Positions 59,801 through 64,000 of a DNA stretch of 64,000 nt are shown piece after piece. The stretch lies in assembly GCF_036373705.1 (NCBI RefSeq), contig NC_089858.1:32528749-32592748 (forward strand). The letters are read 5' to 3'. How positions within the stretch are numbered: position 1 is the first letter of the stretch; each line of letters starts with the position of its first letter. Below the pieces are notes generated by a model, which saw only the letters and a list, made by a program, of their open reading frames with translations, did no database searches and had not been told where the DNA came from. The position numbers were made by a program, and so were the translations under genes. Source of the stretch: Amia ocellicauda. Taxonomy: Eukaryota > Chordata > Actinopteri > Amiiformes > Amiidae.

Positions 59801-61724
59801 AGAAGGAACCTATTACTCAAGAAAGTCCACACTGAATCCCGTTTGAAGTATGCAAAACAAACAAAAAAAACAACCACAGTAGATTCTGTTGCCATGTGGC
59901 AAACAAACTGTGGTCAGACAAAACTAAATTGGAACTTTTTGGCATAAATGGAAAGCTTTTAACTGAAAATGACCCAAAGCACACAGCCAAAACTACATTG
60001 GAGTGGCTAAGGAACAAAATCATAAATATGCTTGAGTGGCCCATTCAGAGCTGCAACCTAAATTCATTCAAACAATTGTGGCAAGCAGTGGCGGCTGGCC
60101 AATAGAGGGCGCTAGGGCGCCGCCCCCCCTGAGCCACACACACGCACACAAAATAAAAATAAAAAAAATAATACATTTATTTAAATTGATATAATATGAT
60201 ATGATATGATATGGTAGAAAATCATCTGTGCAAAATATATACTTTCCCTACATGTCCCGCCTCTGCCTGTCCGCATGTCTGAAGTTCAGCTTTGGGGCAA
60301 TAGAGAGGATCGCCCACAGGAGGCGGGTCTATGTAGCAATTTAGCCAATTGCTGGTTCAAGATATGAACATATTCAAGATAGGACATAAAATTTTGCCAA
60401 TCAGCATCCTCAAATCTAATCCGAAAAGGGTAATTATTTTATCTCCCATAACGAGTCACTGCTGAAGTCAGGACTAGTCTGTAGGGAGGCCATCTTAACT
60501 ACATGACAATGGCGAGCGTAATTATCACTGCTTCCAGACCCAACCCTAACTCTGTAAAATCTTTCTTCCAAAGTCCGTTTGAGAGGAGAACTTTGGTGGA
60601 AAAAGTAGAGGTGAAAGAGCCGGGCCAGATCAGCCTGACCTCGCAATCAGACAGCAGGCAAGCGAAAAAGAGAAGCTGCACACGCGAGGCATCTCTCGTA
60701 GATAGTACCAGAAAGGCCTGGCTGTGTGGGTGTGGGTGCAGTTATGCTAATGCATTATTTTGCTTTCCGTGCTTGCTTTTTAAAACAAAGGGGACAGATC
60801 CAGCATGGACAGCTACGGGAGTGAGATCTGAAGCACCTGTCTGAAAAAGTAAGGAAACACGGGAACACCAGGGCACACATGGGTCATTCTGTCAAGCCAG
60901 CCATATTCCGTGTTCCACAGAAGAAAGTCATACAGTTTTGGAATAACATGAGGGTGAGTGAATGATGACAAAATTGTCATTTTTGGGTGAACTGTCCCTT
61001 TAACTGTTTTTCTTAAACTTTGTCTTTAACTGTTTTACATTAAATCATATTGGGATGGTTGCTGAAGTTGTTGTATGTGGTACAGCCCTACCTAGAAAAT
61101 TTTCCACCAGCCGCCACTGGTCTCAAGACTTGAAGATTTCTGTCTACCAATAAATAGTGCTCGAACTGTTTTGAAAATAATGGTAAAATATTGCCAAATC
61201 TAGTTGTGCAAATTTGGTAGAGACCTATCATAACAGACTCACAGCTGCAAAAGGTGCTTCCACCAAGTCAACTCAGGGGTGTGGAGACTATGAACAATTA
61301 TGAAATTTCATTTTTGCATTTTTAATATATCAGTAGTTTTTCAAAATACAGACTAGTCTCCCCTTGTGTGGAGTATGGTGTGTAGATAAGGGGAACAAAT
61401 CCTCACTGAAATGCATGAAAAAGTTCAAGGGGTGTGGACTTTCTATAGGCACTGTATGTATCTATGTTGGTCCTTTTCTGTTTATAGGAATGTTCATATA
61501 ACATTCTCTTTAGCAGTCTGCTTTTCTCTCTCTTTTATCTTTTTAGACTTCATCCCTTGGGACTCACCGTTGGCCTTGCTGGCCTGCCTGAGGATGGTGC
61601 TCTGGAGGTGATTGAGCTTTTTCCTCAGGGTGCGCAGGCTCTGCAGATAGGAGGCCTCCTGAGCAGACAGCAGCTTTTGGACGTGCCTTAAAGAGGTTGA
61701 CAAGTCCTGCTGGCTCGGGCAGTC
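53447..61724 (-). CDS. fbln7: Fibulin-7, seven coding exons, signal-peptide exon not found
   Basis: Secreted extracellular-matrix/cell-adhesion protein of the fibulin family. Exons in transcript order: 61724-61568, 57485-57315, 56782-56657, 55562-55425, 54930-54793, 54512-54377, 53807-53447 (stop 53449-53447). They total 1227 bases, 408 residues plus stop; human FBLN7 is 439 residues including an N-terminal signal peptide of about 25. All junctions are GT/AG, and internal EGF exons are phase 1-1, as typical for shuffled extracellular modules. Domain order is coiled coil, sushi, EGF, divergent EGF-like, two calcium-binding-type EGFs, fibulin C-terminal module. This order with a sushi domain is specific to fibulin-7. 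The EGF1 exon donor is read as GTAGGT at 56656 because only that keeps the phase. The first exon (signal peptide) must lie beyond 61724, possibly outside the window. Confidence 0.93.
53809..53846 (+). repeat. (AG)n microsatellite at an fbln7 splice acceptor
   Basis: About 16 AG units; on the gene strand this is the (CT)n polypyrimidine tract of the last exon's acceptor. Confidence 0.9.
54377..54512 (-). CDS. fbln7: fbln7 exon: last calcium-binding EGF-like domain
   Basis: Encodes [20 protein letters not shown] then [20 protein letters not shown], ending VKTSPL. This is the atypical final fibulin EGF with the CVxPECP exit into the C-terminal module. NATY is a sequon. Confidence 0.92.
54793..54930 (-). 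CDS. fbln7: fbln7 exon: calcium-binding EGF-like domain
   Basis: Encodes [20 protein letters not shown] then [16 protein letters not shown]. The D-I-D-E-C start and the CxNTxGSYxC block are the cbEGF consensus, including the hydroxylatable Asn. Confidence 0.93.
55425..55562 (-). CDS. fbln7: fbln7 exon: Ser-rich linker and divergent EGF-like domain
   Basis: Begins [20 protein letters not shown] and continues [21 protein letters not shown] serine-rich spacer (five consecutive Ser) precedes a half-EGF. It matches human fibulin-7 'RCAQVERAQHCSCEAGF'. GAG/GAA-type codon repetition encodes the Ser run on the minus strand. Confidence 0.88.
56657..56782 (-). CDS. fbln7: fbln7 exon: EGF-like domain 1
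   Basis: Encodes [20 protein letters not shown] then [17 protein letters not shown]: six cysteines with classic EGF spacing. The 126-base exon has phase 1-1. Confidence 0.92.
57315..57485 (-). CDS. fbln7: fbln7 exon: sushi (CCP) domain
   Basis: A 57-codon exon with four cysteines in CCP spacing: [25 protein letters not shown] and QQPTCK, including a typical Trp (LSWSGQQ) before the last Cys. One whole domain in one exon. Confidence 0.93.
58348..59320 (-). mobile_element. Inner Tc1 element, internally deleted
   Basis: The left end CAGTACTGTGCAAAATTGAA is preceded by TA. The right inverted repeat stops at CTTTACAGCATTGTTTCACA, so its last ~30 bases are lost. The minus-strand frame 58973-58488 reads [20 protein letters not shown] (HTH) to [10 protein letters not shown], then jumps to [20 protein letters not shown] ... 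[12 protein letters not shown]. The region with the first two catalytic Asp is deleted in frame, leaving 147-161 codons and no active site. Confidence 0.88.
60086..61119 (+). mobile_element. hAT transposon remnant with TTF-type zinc-finger frame
   Basis: Ends CAGTGGCGGCTGG and CCAGCCGCCACTG are inverted repeats. Flanking 8-mers GTGGCAAG and GTCTCAAG agree at 6 of 8 positions, as expected for a worn hAT target duplication. The frame 60503-60844 holds [20 protein letters not shown] then LLFKTKG, the TTF-type zinc finger near the N-terminus of ZMYM/hAT-type transposases. The rest of the transposase is absent. Sequence at 60895-61000 (GAATAACATGAGGGTGAGTG..., GGGTGAACTGTCCCTTTAA) matches a very common fish repeat end. 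Confidence 0.8.
61568..61724 (-). CDS. fbln7: fbln7 exon: N-terminal coiled-coil segment
   Basis: Encodes [20 protein letters not shown] and onward to [16 protein letters not shown], 52 residues. Leu/Ala at heptad-like spacing suggests the coiled coil seen at this place in human fibulin-7 (QNCLSKQQLLSAIRQLQQLL). It enters in phase 0 after acceptor TTCCACAG and leaves in phase 1. Confidence 0.9.
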
Positions 61725-61974
61725 CTGTGGAAAAGCACAGCTCAGGGCCTGCAGAGACTGATGCCAGTTCCTCACCTATGCCAACACTATGCCACCTAAG
61801 TCTATCCCCCTAAGGTACCTTTTACTTATTGTGAAAAACTGTTCATCCTGGATCAGACCTGGTGTTTGAAGTTGCTGCTAAATCAATAACAAATGGATAA
61901 TAAAAGACAGTGATCAAATTGTAAAGAGATGGTGAGGAAAGTACTAACACTTGTGACATAGTGAGGGTGCGTGC

Positions 61975-62060
61975 ATCTTGAAGTCCTGAGGACCAGTGTT
62001 TGAATCCCACTTTGACGCACACTAACAGCTCCCATTACAATTGGTCCCATCTCCAAGTAA
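61975..62060 (+). repeat. Possible tRNA-derived SINE fragment
   Basis: GTTTGAATCCCACTTTGACG resembles a B box, followed by CTAACAGCTCCCATTAC. A related block, CACCAGCAGCTCCCATTA, lies at 62279-62297 just before a MITE. Family not recognised. Confidence 0.4.
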
Positions 62061-62299
62061 ATTACTGTAGTATGTTAACCAGGTGCTCAATGCAATGTGT
62101 CTCCTTGCCAACTCTTCCTCACTGGTGCTTGTTTATTGTTTAATGCAAGCCTTATCTGACTTGGGGGGAATGCAATATAATGCTTTGGAAAAACATATCT
62201 TTACAACCCAACAAAAGAGCTAAATCTTTTGGTTTAGCAGTAGTGCCTACATCTAAGTTGAATCCTGCCTTCAACATACACCAGCAGCTCCCATTAGAG

Positions 62300-62604
62300 C
62301 AGTGGTTCTCAACCCTGGTCCTGGGGACCTCCTACCTGGCTGGTTTTTGTTCCAACCAGGCTCTCAATTACTTAATTGAACCTTTAATTGAAGTAATAAT
62401 TTCCTAAACAGAAGGGTTTTTAAGTTAAGTATAAAATTGCATAAGGAACTTTATTAAGAAACCATCTTTTTATCAGTTACACAATCTGAAGAGTCAAATG
62501 TAATCAAATTATTACTTTAAGGGCACAATTAAGTAATTGAGAGCTTGGTTGGAACAAAAACCAGCAGGGTAGTGGGTCCCCAGGACCAGGGTTGAGAACC
62601 ACTG
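62300..62604. mobile_element. hAT-type MITE with perfect 8-bp target duplication
   Basis: Inverted ends CAGTGGTTCTCAACCCTGGT and ACCAGGGTTGAGAACCACTG are exact over 20 bases, with more similarity inside (CTGGTTTTTGTTCCAACCAG / TTGGTTGGAACAAAAACCAG). CATTAGAG is duplicated exactly at 62292-62299 and 62605-62612. 305 bp, no coding capacity. Confidence 0.93.
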
Positions 62605-63199
62605 CATTAGAGAACTAATTCCTTGAAGATCTATTTCTGAAATAAAAATGCTTTAAATTACTGTTATGTTTGAACATACACATTTACGTCAAATCCTCAG
62701 CAAAACAGATATATTCATATTATAAAATACAGTGCTCTATATCAGGGGTGTCCGACTCCAATTATGATTATTATGATATCTATACAGACATGATTTTGTA
62801 GTAACTTTGTTTCTTCAGTTATTAATACGACTTATTCTTGTTAGCTGCTATTTTATATACAGAATTAACATCTGAGGGAATTCATTACATGTTCACATTC
62901 TCATTGTCCTTTTTGAAATGGTACCAAATGTGCACATTATATATTTAAATGACATGTACGTTATTCCAATAAATGCTTCTGATTTGTGTAGGTTGTATGT
63001 GAAAAAGTGGAATTTGTTTGTTTGTTTGGAACATATATAGATAGATAGTCCGCTTGAATTGTTTACACATTTTGTCTGTGCCTCAAAGTACATCATGCTT
63101 TAAATGAGGCATTTTCCCCACTTATGTATGCACCATACTCCACACTGTAAAGGGGAAAATGTTTTCATTTGGGGAAATAAATTATATATTTAAAATACA

Positions 63200-64000
63200 A
63201 AATTGAATAAGTATCCACCCCTCTGAGTTAATACTTAGTGGAAGCACTTTTGGCAGCAATTACAGCTGTGAGTTTCTTGGGGTCAGTCTCTTCCAGGTTT
63301 GCACATCTGGATTGTGCAATTTTCGCCCATTCTTCTTGACAAAAGCTTCTTGTGTTCAAACTCTGTCAAGTATGATGGGGATTGTTGGTGGACAGAAATC
63401 TTCAAGTCTTGCCACATAGGACATTCTAGGTCATTGTCCTACTGTAAGGTAAATCTCCATCCTAGTCTTAGGTCCTTTGCAGACTGAGACAGGTTTTCCC
63501 AAGGATTCAAACCACAGAATCTTTTCCACACCTTTTTGCAAATTCCATTTGGGATTTTATATGGGACTCCTGCTTCTTGCCACTCTTCCATAGAGGCCAG
63601 ATTTTTTGAGTACCTGAGCTATTGTTGCCACATGGATAGTTTCTCTTATCTCAGCCATGGAACTCTTTCAGAGTTGTCATTGTTCCCTTGGTGGCTTCTC
63701 TGTCTAAAGCCCTTTTTACCGGGCTGCTCAGTTTGGGAGGACGGCTGCTCTAAGCCGATTCCAGGTGGTGCAGTATACCTTCCACTTATTAATGATTGAC
63801 TTGACTGTGCTCCATGGGGTATTCAATGCTTTTGAAATCTTTTTATACTCATCCCTTGATGTGTGCCTTTCCACAAATTTATCCCATTGGTTTGTAAGCT
63901 TCATTTTTACTTTTGGACCACACAGAGACAGGTGTATTTATTCTGAAACTACTCACAAACACTTTTATTGTGAACCACTGCACACAGATGGACACCTTTC
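63200..64000 (-). mobile_element. Tc1 element, partial, running out of the window
   Basis: The minus-strand reading is broken. It gives HTH-region text (DKFVERHTSRDEYKKISKAL then NTPWSTVKSIINKWK, near 63880-63785), then SGLYGRVARS (near 63600), then degraded catalytic-end sequence down to about 63240. Left subterminal sequence includes AAGTATCCACCCCTCTGAGT. Frameshifts and stops mark it as dead. The N-terminal end of the transposase gene side lies beyond position 64000. Confidence 0.75.

Larger units (their letters stand above)
58271..61454 (+). mobile_element. Outer Tc1 pseudo-element hosting two later insertions
   Basis: The right end reads AAAGTTCAAGGGGTGTGGAC then TTTCTATAGGCACTG and is followed by TA. 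The left end is diverged but keeps GAAAGTCTACACCCCCAAAA. Plus-strand transposase remains: [15 protein letters not shown] and [17 protein letters not shown] (59896-60060), then [14 protein letters not shown] (near 61210). Two younger elements interrupt it, at 58348-59320 and 60086-61119; without them it is about 1.2 kb. It lies in the fbln7 intron between 57485 and 61568. Confidence 0.8.

Noticed and set aside
62738..62765. Possible single hAT end (CAGGGGTGTCCGACTCCAAT)
   Set aside because: No matching second end or target duplication nearby.
1..64000. CRISPR arrays, operons, prophage or bacterial mobile elements
   Set aside because: No regularly spaced direct repeats or bacterial gene structure; intron-rich vertebrate genes throughout.

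Overview
The window is vertebrate nuclear DNA, almost certainly from a ray-finned fish. The genes are split into many exons with GT/AG introns. The predicted proteins closely resemble vertebrate GLG1, PDPR and fibulin-7. The repeats are fish-type: Tc1 elements with long IR/DR ends, hAT MITEs, L2/CR1 LINEs and a DANA-like SINE. I cannot name the species. There is no prokaryotic or plasmid content and no CRISPR array.

Layout. (1) 1-~16.9 kb: the 3' half of glg1 (+), 17 coding exons from 220 to 12225 (about 655 residues), ending in a single membrane segment and short tail, then a long 3' UTR. (2) ~17-22.2 kb: intergenic, with two degraded or deleted Tc1 elements. (3) 22.2-49.14 kb: complete pdpr (+). 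It has a GC-rich promoter with an exact CRE palindrome and an inverted CCAAT box, an untranslated leader exon, 17 coding exons (23530-44188, 889 residues) and a long 3' UTR. Its introns hold most of the mobile DNA: an apparently intact Tc1 transposase gene, an internally deleted sister copy, a Tc1 split by another transposon, a Harbinger/ISL2EU-like element, a hAT MITE with perfect 8-bp target duplication, and a decayed LINE. (4) 49.1-53.0 kb: intergenic space between the convergent pdpr and fbln7. (5) 53.0-61.7 kb: fbln7 (-), seven coding exons that follow its domains (coiled coil, sushi, EGF modules, fibulin C-terminal module). The signal-peptide exon was not found. One intron carries a three-layer transposon nest. 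(6) 61.7-64 kb: SINE-like repeats, a hAT MITE and the start of another Tc1.

The three genes act in different places: GLG1 in the Golgi, PDPR in the mitochondrial matrix, fibulin-7 in the extracellular matrix. Nothing suggests a functional cluster. I found no new biochemical system. The most unusual element is the intact-looking Tc1 (38628-40213), whose transposase gene is preceded by a 97-bp near-perfect palindrome with a TATA-like box in each arm.
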